A DNA stretch of 64,000 nucleotides, from the NCBI GenBank assembly GCA_946699065.1, contig CAMPDV010000016.1:1302001-1366000 (forward strand). The letters are read 5' to 3'. Position 1 is the first letter of the stretch, and each line of letters opens with the position of its first letter. This document shows positions 39,447 through 51,682 of this stretch, one piece after another. Origin of the DNA: Loxodes magnus. Its lineage: Eukaryota; Ciliophora; Karyorelictea; Loxodida; Loxodidae. Made by a program: the position numbers and the translations under genes. The notes under the pieces were generated by a model. It did no database searches. It was not told the origin of the DNA and saw only the letters and a list, made by a program, of their open reading frames with translations.

Positions 39447-41138
39447 ATGTATTAAGAAAAGCAAAGCTAGTAGATAAGGAAAGACATCAAGGTTTACCTA
39501 GAAAATGTTATGAAGACTAAAAGTTCTCTCATAGACTTGATAGATGATTGTCAAGATCTTCCAGAGATCAGAAATTATTTCAAAGATAAGTTGGTGCAGA
39601 TGAACTAGGATGAGATTCGAGGTTTGGAAATTGATGACTTACTGTAGATGTCATAAGGAGTTGATTTAATTGTTCCTAATAAAATTTTCATTAGTGACTT
39701 ACACCAAGAAATAACATTTGAGCAGATATATTTAGTCTTCAGCATTTTTGGTAATATTAAAAACTCAGGATGGTGCTAGCAAGATTTCTTATACAATTAT
39801 GCTTATTTAGAGTTTTAGTCTCTAAATAGTAAATCTATTTAGAAACTAAACAACTTTTAGTTCGCTTCTTAATACATCAAAATCTAATGTAGATACTATT
39901 GTCAAAGTGATCATCAATATAAATGGTAAGACTGGAAATAGCATAAAGCTATAGTCTAAAGCCCACTTACTAGAATAGTATAGGATTAGAGCTTAACAGG
40001 ATATGAAGTGGAAATTAGCAATTTAGAAAATGACAAAGATGAAAACTGGTTACTCTAGGAATTGAAAGCTTAAGAAATAATATGTAACGAAAATCAATGC
40101 AATAGCACACGAAAGGTTAAACTATTTTTCAGCTAATTAGAGTAAATAAACCGTCTAAAGTAGACTTATCAAAGCAAATACAAAATTATGATTGTAGCTG
40201 AAAGAGTTTTGCCTACTGTAGTGAGAATTTTAAACTATGTGAGTAATGTTAATTTAGAAAACCTAAAATTTTAAATTCAAAATGAACTTTTATCTAGTTA
40301 TAAAATTATTAGCATCAAGTAAGGATCTTAAGAGAACTGTTATAACATTGAATTTGTTCATAGAGATTAAGCTGAACAAGCTATATAAAAACTTGGAAAC
40401 AAAGTATGAAAAAATCAGCTCATAAAAATGGAAATTTGCTAGGACTAAGTAAAACATTAGACAGTTGAGCATAGAAGTAGAGCCTTGAGCATAAGAAATA
40501 AATCCTAAGAAAACTCATAAATTAAACAAAGATCTTAAAGTCCTTAATAGTATAACGCTCTTAATCATCGGATTTAGCCTGCTCAATCATCAATTAAATA
40601 ACAAAGTTAGGAAGAAAATTTGCACGAAGTCTTGATCTATGATATACCAAATGAACTTAACGAAATTCAGGTAAAGAAGTGGCTATGAAACACCTGTAAA
40701 GTAAGCAAAGTAATATCGATTAATTAGAAAGAAAACTCCGCTAGAGTAAAAATGAAAAATCTAGAACTATTGAAAGGGAAAAATTACAAACTTATATAAA
40801 ATAATAATGTAAAAGTGCCTATCCATGTTAGAAATCTTCCTTTATACACTAATGAAGATTTCTTCAAAAGGGAAATTATGAGTGAACTGTTTGGAGGATT
40901 TGAACTTGATCTATGAATTTCAGTTGGGAATCAGGTATAAAAGTAGGCGTCCTGGGCAATTGTCAACGTACTAGGATAGAGTGCAGCTTAAAGAGCAATA
41001 AAGCAACTAAATAACACTCAATGAAAAGGGAAGTGCATTCAAATGAAATATAAAGACTTATAGAATAATAACAAAGTAGCAAACTTAGCAGAAGAACAAA
41101 ACGCTGGCAATAATATTTACGAAGGGAATGAAGAATGA
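39447..41138 (+). CDS. Multi-RRM RNA-binding protein
   Basis: 563 residues, one exon; ATG 39447 follows an in-frame TGA. The first RRM (about 70-150) has an RNP2-like IFISDL and RNP1-like YNYAYLEF. A second RRM-like unit (about 235-330) contains YKIISIKQGSQENCYNIEF and ends HRDQAEQAIQKLGNKVW. The linker (about 335-400) is Ser/Gln/Arg-rich. A short unit follows with VLIYDIPNELNEIQVKKWL, then a last RRM (about 465-545) with PIHVRNLPLYTNEDFF and QASWAIVNVLGQSAAQRAI. The aromatic RNP residues are partly replaced, so RNA affinity may be low in some units. Possibly a poly(A)-binding or splicing-related protein; the precise family is not identified. Confidence 0.8.
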
Positions 41139-41708
41139 AATGACTTAAGAACATAAAAGGAATTAAAATTAATTAAAAAATTAATATGCAAAAATCTAGT
41201 AAACTACATTATTTAAAGGTTATGCTAGTATTCTACTTATCATTTATACAGTTTATGTTTAATAATCAGTAAGGCCTCTATAAACTAAAATACCTTATTA
41301 AAACTAATAAATGTTTTAGCTTTTACTTTAATTAAGTTAGATCCTATTTAATAGAAAATCAAAGTTTATAGCTTAAAAATTAGAGTTATAACTATCTATA
41401 AATATAGTAGATTTAATTACCTCTTAGTTTTAAAATTAACTTTTAAATTAATGCTATAGTCACTTTTAGTAAGAGAAGTAAATAAAAGAATAATAAGTAA
41501 AAGGTTAGATGATTATATAAGAAGAGACATAGTAAGAAATAGCAATTTTAATTAACTCTAGAAGCTCATTTATAGTAATAGCAAACATAACTAAGTGGTT
41601 GGATATTATTAGTATAAAGTTGATTAAAGGTGTGACATTAAATAGTTTTGCTTGACTAAATTAAAAATATTTAAAGAGTAACTTTCTAAAGGTTAAAAAA
41701 TTGATTTA
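41139..41708. other. Spacer
   Basis: 570 nt between two + genes; nothing recognised. The open frame of oligopeptidase B extends upstream of its ATG without Met. Confidence 0.55.
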
Positions 41709-43748
41709 ATGCTAATGAGAAATTAAATAAAGAGAGTATATAGTTAATTTAGATTTATTAAGCAGTTCGACGAAAACGCAATCTTCAAAAACATAGCAAA
41801 TGCCAGAACATAAGCTTAGATAAAAAAAGAAAACGAAAACTTCTAGAAGTTTACGAAAAATATTGATTTACACTATTAACAGTTCGTATAATGGCAAGGA
41901 GAGAGATAAGATCCAACTGTTGAAGAGATAGGAGAATTCTTCAAAGGATTTTATTATTATAGCATCTAAAATCAACATTTTTAGTTCTTAAGAACTAAGT
42001 GCTAAAGCAACGATTATAAAACTCTTAACCTTCAGAACTCTTAAGTAATTTTCGACATAACGAATGTTCCTTCTCTATATAATAAGAGCGTAAAATAAGT
42101 TTTAGCCCATGGCTTGCCTAATTTAAGACTGTCAAAGAATTAAGATATGCTTCTCTATTTGATAGACATTTAGGGGACTGAAACTTTCTAGCTAGGACTT
42201 GTAAATTTAAGCAATAGTACTCTTTCTCATATATTCAAAATAGGAAACTATCGAGATTTAATCTCGAATGTAATGAACGCTGAATTTAGCTTAGATGGAA
42301 AGGGAATTTTCTATACTATTCCAGATGAAAATAACAGACCTTATATACTAAAGTATTACGATCTATCTTAGCAAACTGATAAAACTATTGTACAAGAAGA
42401 TGACAAACAGTTTTACCTTGATATTGCTATAACTAAGGATTGAAACTTTATGACTGTAAATTGAAATTCTAAAACCACTTCAGAAGTAAGACTATTGATA
42501 GATATGAATCTGTTTCCCTTTGTTTAAAGAGTATAAAATGTAAGAGCATACTTAGAACATAGCTAAGGGAATTTTTATTTAGTCACTAATTTAGATGCTC
42601 CTGATTTTAAAGTAATGAAAAGGACTTTCAATACTGAGTGGAGCGATTATATCCCTGAAGCTTAAGGAAGGAAGATAGAAGAAATTGACATATTTTAAAA
42701 CTATTTAGTGCTTTATTGCAAAGAAGAAGGACTTCCAAGTGTGTTAGTTCACTCTCTAAAGGATGCAGCACAATACAAAATGCCTCTAGAGCATGATATA
42801 TGCTCTATAAAGCCTTGTGCAAACTTAGAGTTCAATTAAAAAATTTTTAGGTATAAGTTCTCTAGTCCTTTAGTTCTCAGCAATGAAATGATTCATAATA
42901 TGGAAACCAAAGAATAGAATTCATTGTAGAAAAAGAAATTAGAAGGACATCCTATTTACCCAGAAAATTTTGAGGTTAAGTAAATTACTGTTCCAGGTGA
43001 ATTCGAACAGCCAGTCACTCTGTTTTATCATAAGAAAAATAAAACTTAAAAATTACTCCTTAAAGGATATGGAGCTTATGGGATGTGTCCTGAGTTTGAT
43101 TTTAAATATTCAGAACTTATAGCGGCTGAAAATGGTTGGGTTATAGCCTAATCACATGTGAGAGGTGGTGGAGAGAAAGGAGAAGCATGGCATTAATCAG
43201 GTATGAAGGAAAATAAAGTAAATAGTATTAATGACTTTATTAATACTGCTCAATTTTTAATTGCTCAACGAATCACAAAACCTAATTTATTTGCAGCATA
43301 TGGAGCATCTGCAGGTGGACTTTTAGTAGGTTAAACAATAAACCAAATGCCAAATTTATTCAAAGCTGCAGTACTTGATGTGCCATTTTTGGATTTAATA
43401 TCATTGATGTCTGATGAATCTTTACCACTTACAATACCAGAATACGAAGAATGGGGAAATCCTGCCAGTGATTATATAAAAATGTCAAACATCTCTCCTT
43501 ACGAAAACATTCAAACCAATCATTAATACCCTGCAATGTATATAACAGCTGGGATAAAAGACATGAGAGTTCCTTTTTGGTCAGTTTTGAAATATGTAAA
43601 GCGATTAAGAGACAGAAAAGCTGTCTAAAACTACAAACTTTGTGAGTAAGATATTGCCCTAAATATAATGGACGCAGGACATCTTACACACTAGCAAGAT
43701 CATGAAGCCTTAATGTGGGGATTTTTAAATTCCATCATAAGCATATGA
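41709..43748 (+). CDS. Oligopeptidase B-like serine peptidase (S9A)
   Basis: 679 residues, one exon. The N-terminal part is the S9 beta-propeller (IEIGEFFKGFYYYSIQNQ type strands, LYLIDIQGTETFQLG). The C-terminal alpha/beta hydrolase has the full triad: S534 in AYGASAGGLLVG, D618 in ITAGIKDMRVP and H658 in DAGHLTHQ. The typical SHVRGGGEKGEAWHQSGMK stretch places it with oligopeptidase B/prolyl oligopeptidases, which cut short peptides after basic residues or proline. Start MLMRNQIKRVYSQFRF is basic and could be a mitochondrial signal; a second Met is two codons on. Glu/Asp residues that set Arg/Lys preference cannot be checked without alignment. Confidence 0.93.
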
Positions 43749-45195
43749 AGCTGAAACTAAAATTTGAGACATTAATTTTAATCTAATTACATAACCTAAT
43801 CAATTACTAATTCATGAAAGTCTTAACTATTCTAATCTAATTTTAGAACATTTCATCTCTTAGTTCTCTAGTTTTTCTTATATAAAAGAACTTAATCTGC
43901 ACCAAAATAATCTAATTTCCAGTCTTTACTTAGATTATAGAGATGCTATTTAATTTTTATATAAGTCAATTGAAATGCTAGAATCAAGTTAAATTGATTT
44001 CAATTATTTAGCTATTTAAATCTAAAATTTAAATAGAAATCAAAATACTTCCAGCTCTTTAGCTGGGATATAAATTGATATACCTTCATAATTCTTTAAA
44101 TTTCAGATTAAAGCCATTAATAAATAGCCTAATTTCTTCTATTTAAATGCAAGCAAATATATAATCTAATTTATTATAATATCTCTCTAATAGTTATCCC
44201 AATAAACGGTTGATTTTTTACTTATTATTCTAGTTTAAAATGTTATTCCTAGTATCTTTATTCTTATATAGAACATTGAAGATTACCATAGATACCTATA
44301 ATATTCTATCAGCTTTCACTTAAATACTTAGCTAATAGTTATTAGTAATAGTTTCTATTTATTATATTTATCTACTTTCATTTATTGCGCAACTTTCTTT
44401 ATGTTTCTTCCTTTAAGTACTAAATTAAAGCCTTTATCATAATTGCTAAATTTAAATACAATTTTCTCACCCTTATAATAGTAGTTTAATTCAGATTTCT
44501 CTCTAGATAGAAAAATTAGCCAAAGCTATAAAATCAAATTTAGATTTTATGAGCATCTTGCGTTAACCAGATTTCAATAAAAATCATGATATTGTATAAT
44601 AGACTGACATTAGCTGGCACATTTTTATAAGTCTCTAAATATATCCCAATTATTTGCTTTAAAGTTTATATTTATAGAAGCAAATCTCTGATCAGCATAT
44701 ATCTCTATAAATTGTATTACTTACTAGATTCTTTTTTATAACAGCTTGCTATCAATCTTTAAGCTTATATGTCTAAAGTATGTTTTCAGTTTCAAATAGC
44801 TTATTTTATAACCAAAGCAAGGTAATTAACTGTTTGTATAGTGGAGATTAAAATTATAATCCTTTGGCTAAGCTGTAATAAATGGACTTTTGGATTAGAA
44901 GTATAGAGGCTGAGTTTTAAATCCTTGTCCTACTGTTTGTATTTTAATATACATGCTTAAAGTTTCTATTTTACTTGGTTTTGAAGTTATATATTCACTC
45001 TCTTAATTAAGGTAAAAAATGAAATATCTTAAGTAAAAATGCTAGAAAGTTAAGTATTTAAGATGGAGTTAGATGGAGTTAAATGGATTACCTAATTTAG
45101 CTTAATCTAAAATGATTAGAGTATTGAAATGAATTAGCTGCATTAAAACTAAACTTGAAACTGAGTTTAAAAAGATTTAAATAAGGATTCATATT
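43749..45195. other. Convergent spacer
   Basis: 1.4 kb, A+T-rich. A short direct repeat, GATGGAGTTA/GATGGAGTTAAATGGA, occurs near 45062-45088. No gene recognised. Confidence 0.55.
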
Positions 45196-46724
45196 TCAAG
45201 AGTCTTAACTATGATTTTCTCCATTCTAATAATCAAACTAATTTGCTTCATTATCTTTCTCTTCTTTTTGTAGAGGTACATTCTTCATTAATTACCTGCT
45301 TAATAAGTTTTATATCAGCTTCTGGGATTTTTTGAAATTTTTAACTTAAGGATGGAATGTGCAATCGTCAAGTTCATGCGATTTCTTTTCTTCTTACTAT
45401 TCCTTTATTTTTTCCTCATGTCTTTGTAAAAATTAAGCCATTCTTTCATTTAAAGGCAATAGATGTTTAGGTGATGAATTTATCTGAGGCTGAAATATTG
45501 AAAATTACTTTGAATGTAGTTTCTATTTGTTCAGTAGATGGAATAATTTTCTTTTTATGAATATCTAGAAAATTATTTTTTTATTATACATTTAAACCCT
45601 AAGAGTTACTAAAATAAGCTTACATTAAATATTTCCTCCATATGTTTTGAAAAACTTTAGAAATTCATTGTCAACTTTTTTGCTTCAATTTCCTTTTAAA
45701 GAGACTCCATTTCTTTGAGTCAAACTGGATTTTATTCCAATTCTTAAATGTTCATTTTTCCCTCAGATATCTATCCGTCTGCATCATCATCAAGCAAGTT
45801 AAAAATTTCTTTGAATTTTATTTTTTTGATTTTTTCGAATATTAAATTAGAACGATAATTAGTAGCTACTGTGTTTTGAATTTACTTTTGCTCTTCTTCT
45901 TATTGTTTTTGGATCTGTTAGAGTTTCTCTTATCTTGTATTATGTAGTTCATATAATTACTGCTATCTCTCCTTATCCTTTTCATACGCATAAAAAGATT
46001 TATCATTTGGTCCTCTTAGGATTTTAGGTTTGAATAAACTTTGCTGAGTTTTAGAATCATATCTATTCTTCTCAATTTGCTCTCTTTAAGCTTCTATTTT
46101 ATTCTCAACTTATTACTTATATTCAATCAACCTGTCAGCTACGTTACCATCTCGCTAAGTTTAGCTTCTAAAGCGTCCAGTTATACTTAAATCTGGTTTA
46201 AAAGTAGTTTCTTCTTATACTCTTTCTAATCGCTCTTTATTCTTTTGCTCCCGTGTTTTAGATTCTATGTATAATTAATCGTGAACTCTGTATTCAGAAG
46301 AACGAGATCTACTTGATTTCATAGCAAGATTTTTGCTTCTTTCATTTACTGTAGGCTGAAATGAACATTCCATTTACTCTTATTGAATTAATTTGGTTCT
46401 GTGATTTTCAATCTTTTTGTTATATTTTTTTCCTTATTCTAGTAGTTCTTCCTCCCTCTTTTTTTTCAAGTTCTTGTTATTTTTATTTTCTGGTTCGATG
46501 TAAATCTTTTTGTTGATTTTAGGTGTAAAAGTGAAATTCTTTTACTCATATATTTACTGTTCCTTTTGGTAATTCAAATTCTTTCTCATTTTGTTTTCTT
46601 TCATATAAACTCCTAGAGAATATAATCTTTGTCCTACCTTCTGAGAATCTTTTGAGTCTGAAGCTCGAAGCATTTTATTCCTCTCCTCACTCTACCTAAC
46701 GGCCATTTTGTTTAAGTTATCCAT
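45196..46724 (-). CDS. EF-hand coiled-coil protein with TFxP motifs
   Basis: 489 residues from four exons; introns 45609-45623, 45565-45589 and 45490-45508 are all needed to keep phase. The protein is highly charged with recurring FTPKI, SFQPTV, TTFKPDL, TTFKPQI and CTFHPQV motifs, each followed by an Arg/Lys-rich helix, as in many ciliate and flagellate axonemal or cortical proteins. One EF-hand lies near residue 290: FNLLDDDADGQISEGKM, with Asp/Asp/Asp/Gln/Glu loop ligands, so Ca2+ binding is plausible. The second EF-hand expected downstream is not clear. Localisation to the cytoskeleton is inferred from similar proteins. Confidence 0.85.
45490..45508 (-). other. Intron 3 of EF-hand gene, 19 nt
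   Basis: On the minus strand GTAATT...TCAG; removal joins TTFK to PQINSSPKHLLPLNERM, completing a TFxP motif. Confidence 0.85.
45565..45589 (-). other. Intron 2 of EF-hand gene, 25 nt
   Basis: On the minus strand GTATAA...CTAG; removal leads from LLGFK to YIHKKKIIPSTEQIETTFK. Confidence 0.75.
45609..45623 (-). other. Intron 1 of EF-hand gene, 15 nt
   Basis: On the minus strand GTAAGC...TTAG. Its length keeps phase, so support comes from splice signals and from the joined MEEIFN-QLLGFK reading. Confidence 0.65.
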
Positions 46725-47175
46725 CAATTAGCTTCTCCCTATTTAATCAGCTGACTGCTACAATTTCGGACTTCTCTAACTCAGCACATAACTACTATCA
46801 ACGAAGGTTCATTGAGATTACTACTACATGCTTTAGTTCTATTAATACCTTTAACTCTACTAAGGACTCTTAGTAGACTATCCATTAAAGCAAATAGGAG
46901 TGTTATCTTACAGTTTTTTCAAGTTGGTGATGATATGAGTATTGAGTCTAGCCTGCAGCTATTAGTTAAGTTAATGCTTTTTGCAAAAGTCAGATGCTAA
47001 GTCTTAGGGTTTGTCATTTTCACAAATAGAAATCTTATCTTACCTTCCATCTCCTATATCTACAGTCATGATCAAAATTTCTCTTCCCCTTTGCTAACTC
47101 ATTTAATTCTATTATTCAAATGATAATACTTTAGCCATTTAAGAAATACTTGAAATTAGAATTTTAATCATAAAT
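46725..47175. promoter_or_regulatory. Bidirectional intergenic region
   Basis: 451 nt between start codons of the EF-hand gene (-) and the PLD gene (+). It must contain both promoters. No specific element can be named. Confidence 0.45.
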
Positions 47176-47925
47176 ATGAGTTAGGAATTTAAAACATTCC
47201 TCTAGTAAAACGTTTCTAATACCTCTGGATAGTTTCTTCAAAAATTGGAATAAGGATTTGCTAGAGCTAATAGAACTGAAAGCTCCATCAAAGCTATGAG
47301 ATAGGCTGTTATGGAAGTATCAAAGGCCAATAATGCATGGGATTGGGCTGACTTTGTGTTAGATGTATTAGAAAAGTAATGCTTGCAAGTAAAGCCAGTA
47401 GTGAGAGATGCCATGTTCTTCCCAAATGAATCATCATTAGTTAGACTGATTTAATACTTAGACTAAGCTTAGATAAGTATGAGGGTTTGTGTATTTACTA
47501 TTACTAATAATAGTCTTAGAGATGCTTTAACTCGTGCTTGGGATCGTGGAGTAGATGTAAAAGTTATAAGTGATGATGAATGCATGAACTAATAAGGATC
47601 AGACGTTTAGGCATTGGCAGATTATGGAATTCCTACTACAGTAGATCCAAATCCAAATGCTCATATGCATAATAAATTTGTAGTAATAGATAATTATATA
47701 CTTATTACTGGAAGCTTCAACTGGACTGTAGCTGCTGTATCCAATAACTAAGAAAATCTAATTGCTCTGAGTGACCCAATTTTAGCTCAAATGTATTCCA
47801 ATGAGTTCGACAAACTATTTTCTGCTTTTTCAGGAAAAAAAGTTATGTCCAGAGATCAAGCAGCAACAAAAATTTAGAAGAACTGGAAAGGAAAATAGGC
47901 AAGAGATAAATACAGCAAATAGTGA
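47176..47925 (+). CDS. Phospholipase D-family protein (MitoPLD-like) with C-terminal IQ motif
   Basis: 249 residues, one exon. A single HKD half-site, HMHNKFVVIDN (H165, K167), followed by YILITGSFNWT, places it with one-HKD enzymes such as MitoPLD/Zucchini and bacterial Nuc, which work as dimers on cardiolipin or nucleic acid. Upstream VCVFTITNNSLRDALTRAWDRG and DVKVISDDEC match the domain. Unusually, the C-terminus is a calmodulin-binding IQ motif: AATKIQKNWKGKQARDKY (residues 230-247). No obvious mitochondrial anchor is seen at the N-terminus. Ends TAG TGA (Gln, stop). Confidence 0.9.
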
Positions 47926-48730
47926 TGAAAGCACCTTAACTTTTCAAATTAATTCTCTATTATAACCAACCCTATAAATCAAATCTACTTCTACTAACTA
48001 GCTTTCTTACATTATATCTTACCATATGTTAATAATCCAATGTAGATTTTATTACAATTAAGCAATCAAATTACTCAATAAAACTGATTTTCTAGGGTTA
48101 AGTAAAATTTACTACTCATTTAAGAAAATTTATTACAGTTACAGTTAGAGAAATTAATAGCTGATTAAACATGAGATATACAATATAATGCCTTGGTATT
48201 TTTTAGATATTAGGATAATTAATAATCTTAGTATTAATCAAGGCATACTTCACATTATATTTCATGCCTTTTAGATCTTTTAAACTCTTTATTTCCTAGT
48301 TAAGATATTAATTACCATACATAAGAATCTTAAAGGGATAAATAAATCAAAAGAAATGTTATATATTACATCTCTAACCTATCAGGTTTATTTAGTACTA
48401 TAGAAGTAAGTACTTCTAATTCTAGCGTAAGTTGCTTGAAAGTGATTATTAATATCTTTCCTTCTTAATCTTCTAATAACTAGCTTCATTAATAAATTGG
48501 ACAAATCAAATCATTTAATAAACCAAAGGTTGCTAGCATTGAATACTAAGCCAGGATTTGGAGTTAAAAGGTATGACAATCGATTTTATTTGATTTCCAT
48601 TGAAGTTTAGTATAGAAGTGAACCTCTTTTATTCACCTTCAATATAGGAACTATTATAATAGAAATAATACTAAAGGCTTATTAAGAAGATTAAAAAGCT
48701 TAATATAAATTTAGTTTTTGGGTACTGAAA
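47926..48730. other. Convergent spacer
   Basis: A+T-rich, 0.8 kb, nothing recognised. Confidence 0.6.
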
Positions 48731-49729
48731 TCAGATGCTCACATCGAATAATTTATTTTTGCTTATCATTACATTAAGTAATGAGTCTTGTGTATAGTTC
48801 TGCTTTTTAGCGTAATGATTGTAGAAATGAATAGCCACTGCTTGGTCATTTAGTACTTTCATGTGCTGCTAATCTACTTAATCTGGCTTTTTTACAAACT
48901 GCTCTCTCATTTTTCAAAAATAGTTAACAGACTCGCTAGGTAGAAGCCTTACAGGTATGATCTTATTGTTCTTTCAGTAAATGTTTAAAGCTCTGTTCAA
49001 TAAATCTGGACCCTCAATACAAATTTGAGTCTTTTATACTGTTTCATTAAGCAGCTTCATTGTGAACCAAATAAAAGGGTCATTTTCTTTAAATCTCATA
49101 AAGCATCCATTAACCATAAAGTTAAGAGGAACTCTAGTAAAAGTGCATTTATTATAGTAATTTTAAGCGAAATTTACATCCTTTGTTTGAACTAGATAAC
49201 TCAACTCAGAATTAAGTAACTCAGTGCTAATAAAGTTATCATGCCAAGGAATCGGTTTGACAAGGAAGATATCCAAATCCATACTAAGTCCTCCAAACTT
49301 ATACATGGCAGCTAAGTGAATAATATCTGATAAGCTTGAAGGAGCTAAGTCATTCTTAACTCTGTTCCAATAATCAAGCAAAGGAGTATTTTCTAAAATC
49401 TCTTTTTCATTGATTTGCATAAGCTAGAGATTATACCCAGTTCTCTTAATTTTATTAAGCCTTCTATCAGCACTTTAGTCAAACTTATAGAGCAAATACA
49501 CATTACTCTTAGGATGGTGTTTGAAAATAGACTCTATACAATTAATAAATCTCTACGCTAAAGGTTTTTCATCCGTATGTACAAGTCAGAAATTATTCAA
49601 ACTAGAAGTCAGAAACTATTCTTGATGAGCATTAAAAGTATGCTCTCTATAAATAACGTAGTTAAAAAAGTAGTAGAAGGACATAATACCAAAGACTCCG
49701 TATATAAATATAATCTTCACTATCTTCAT
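48731..49729 (-). CDS. Type II membrane glycosyltransferase with DXD motif (alpha-1,4-GalT/GlcNAcT family)
   Basis: 332 residues, one exon. A signal-anchor near residues 3-22 (VKIIFIYGVFGIMSFYYFF) is followed by the lumenal domain. The DXD region reads DIIHLAAMYKFGGLSMDLDIF, with D151 and D153 binding the metal and sugar nucleotide, as in the Gb3-synthase/Och1-like 'DXD sugar-binding' family. Later FMVNGCFMRF, TQICIEGPDLLNRAL and AVAIHFYNHY match the family C-terminal domain. It should add a hexose to lipid or protein glycans in the Golgi. One TGA is Trp in NNFWLVHTDEK. Exact donor and linkage cannot be read. Confidence 0.9.
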
Positions 49730-49925
49730 TTATTTTAAAATCATTTATTACTTCAGCTCTATTATTAGTCTATTTACTCCTTTACTATTCTTATCACTTC
49801 GCTTAATACAATACTCCTAGGTATTATATAAATAGAGAGTTTGCTAGATAGTGATTTAGAGTATTAAGGAATGGAAAGTTTAAATGGAATTGCTTTTCAA
49901 TGGTAAGAATTGGTGAGATATATAA

Positions 49926-51037
49926 ATGGAAAAACCGACAAATTAAATATTCTCTAGGTAAGCACATCAAACTACTACCAAGCATGTTATATTGAAGCAT
50001 AAATTAGATATTTTGGAATAAAAGGAATCAAGCTTAAATAAGGGGATTCATACTTAGAAGGAGTAAGTGGAAGATGTTAAGGAAGATATTAAACGTAAAT
50101 TTCAGGAAATCGATAAGATGAAGAAATAAATTAACGAAAATCGTAAAAAGAAAGTTCAGCCAAGTGCAAGCTTCTAGGTTTAGAGCAGAGAAGGCTATTA
50201 TATATCTTAATCGAGCAAGAACTGGACACCTCCTTGTGGAACCTATAAGACATAGAGTGATTATATTAAACCGTAAGTTTGCTTAATATTACCTTTAGAC
50301 GAACTCCTCAATGAGACATAAAGATAAAAAGCAAAACAAAGACTAGAAAGAAATAACAGAAGGAGAACTATATATTCTACGATCTTAGTCCTAGATAGCA
50401 AAAAATAATATCTCCTGATTTCTAGAAGTAATTGTCTAGACTTCCTTTAAACAAAGAAAATTAAGTAAATGATTAAAGATTTGAAAATAAGAAAATTTCA
50501 AGCTTACTTTAAAAGAAAGTAACTGTACCTAAGTTCAAAAAGTACTTGGATAGAGATGATCTAATTTATAAGTCGAATTTAAGTACTAAGTAATATGATC
50601 CCAAATATGAGTTTATTGAAAAAAAATTAGCATAAACTGTTAACTTTGGAAAACAAACTTAGAGAACCGATATTATGGTTAAGAAAACGAAAGTAACAAC
50701 TCCAGAAGGCTAAACATTTTATGACTACTAATAAAAAGAAAATAACAAGGCCCCTAACTTTAATTAATATGCCTAAAGATTTGTTGATAACTAATCTCCA
50801 TTACCCTCTTTCATGAGAAGGATATGGTCAAGAGGAGGTATATAATTAACTAGCGAGAAATCCCTTGATTTAAATTACTTTGCAAATGGGAAATTTGGGA
50901 AAATATAGAGTAGCTTTAAAAATGCTTAGAAAAATCTAAGTACATTGAAAAATATGAAGAAGATTGAATATGAATAGAAGGTTCTTAAGAAATTGGAGAA
51001 GTTTCAAAAAAAGAACTTAACGATATTATCCTTCTGA
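49926..51037 (+). CDS. Small basic protein with a Pro-Gly-rich ciliary-type motif
   Basis: 361 residues, two exons, intron 50273-50298. Its start lies only 196 nt from the glycosyltransferase start on the other strand. N-terminal coiled-coil (VEDVKEDIKRKFQEIDKMKK) is followed by WTPPCGTYKTQSDYIKPR then TPQWDIK (Trp from TGA), which resembles the PPxGxYxP...Y...P repeats of sperm-tail PG-rich and other axoneme-associated proteins. The rest is Lys/Ser-rich with RFVDNQSPLPSFMRR and a C-terminal basic helix. A cilium or cortex role is inferred from the motif alone. Confidence 0.75.
50273..50298 (+). other. Intron of PG-motif gene, 26 nt
   Basis: GTAAGT...TTTAG, the longest intron here; removal joins SDYIKP to RTPQWDIK. 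Confidence 0.85.
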
Positions 51038-51682
51038 TAATGCACTTTGATTAATATTAAGTTATATATTTTTAATATTTGAATAAAAGGAATAAATTTA
51101 GTGCTTTCGTCTCTTTATAAAATTCGTAATATTCTGATATTTGATTTTCTTATATATTGATATATCTAAATAATGTAACATATTTATGGATATTTTTTAA
51201 GATCATTTATAAGCATTAAATAAGTATTCCTTAGAGAGTAAAAATCTTTCATTATAGTTTTATTGATTAAGTTATTATTTAATATATTAGTTTAGATATT
51301 ATTTCTTTTTTATTTGACGAATGAATACATTTTAATGACTTATGGATTTTGTATAAATATCCTCTTATATGAATGAAAGACTAACTAGCATTGCTTTGTG
51401 CAATGAATAGTAAAAAATAATTAATTTATACTCCTAACTGAGCTTCTCCCATTTAAAATTCTATAAGATATTAATTTAATTAGCCTTCTTCTGGTAATTT
51501 AATTAGATGACTAAAAATAATTATATGATTCCAACTTTAGCGAGTACTATATTATTGCTACTAGTCAGATTTTATATGTAGGATTAGAATAGAATAAAGT
51601 AGGTATGTAGATCGCTCTTTTTATATATTGAGACAGAAAAAGAGATTTAAATTTAACTTAATAATATCAAAATTTGGTTATA
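51038..51682. other. Convergent spacer
   Basis: A+T-rich, nothing recognised. Confidence 0.6.

Noticed and set aside
46812-47000. Leu-rich + strand ORF in the EF-hand/PLD spacer
   Set aside because: Short, hydrophobic by A+T and T-rich composition, lies in a bidirectional promoter and has no homology.
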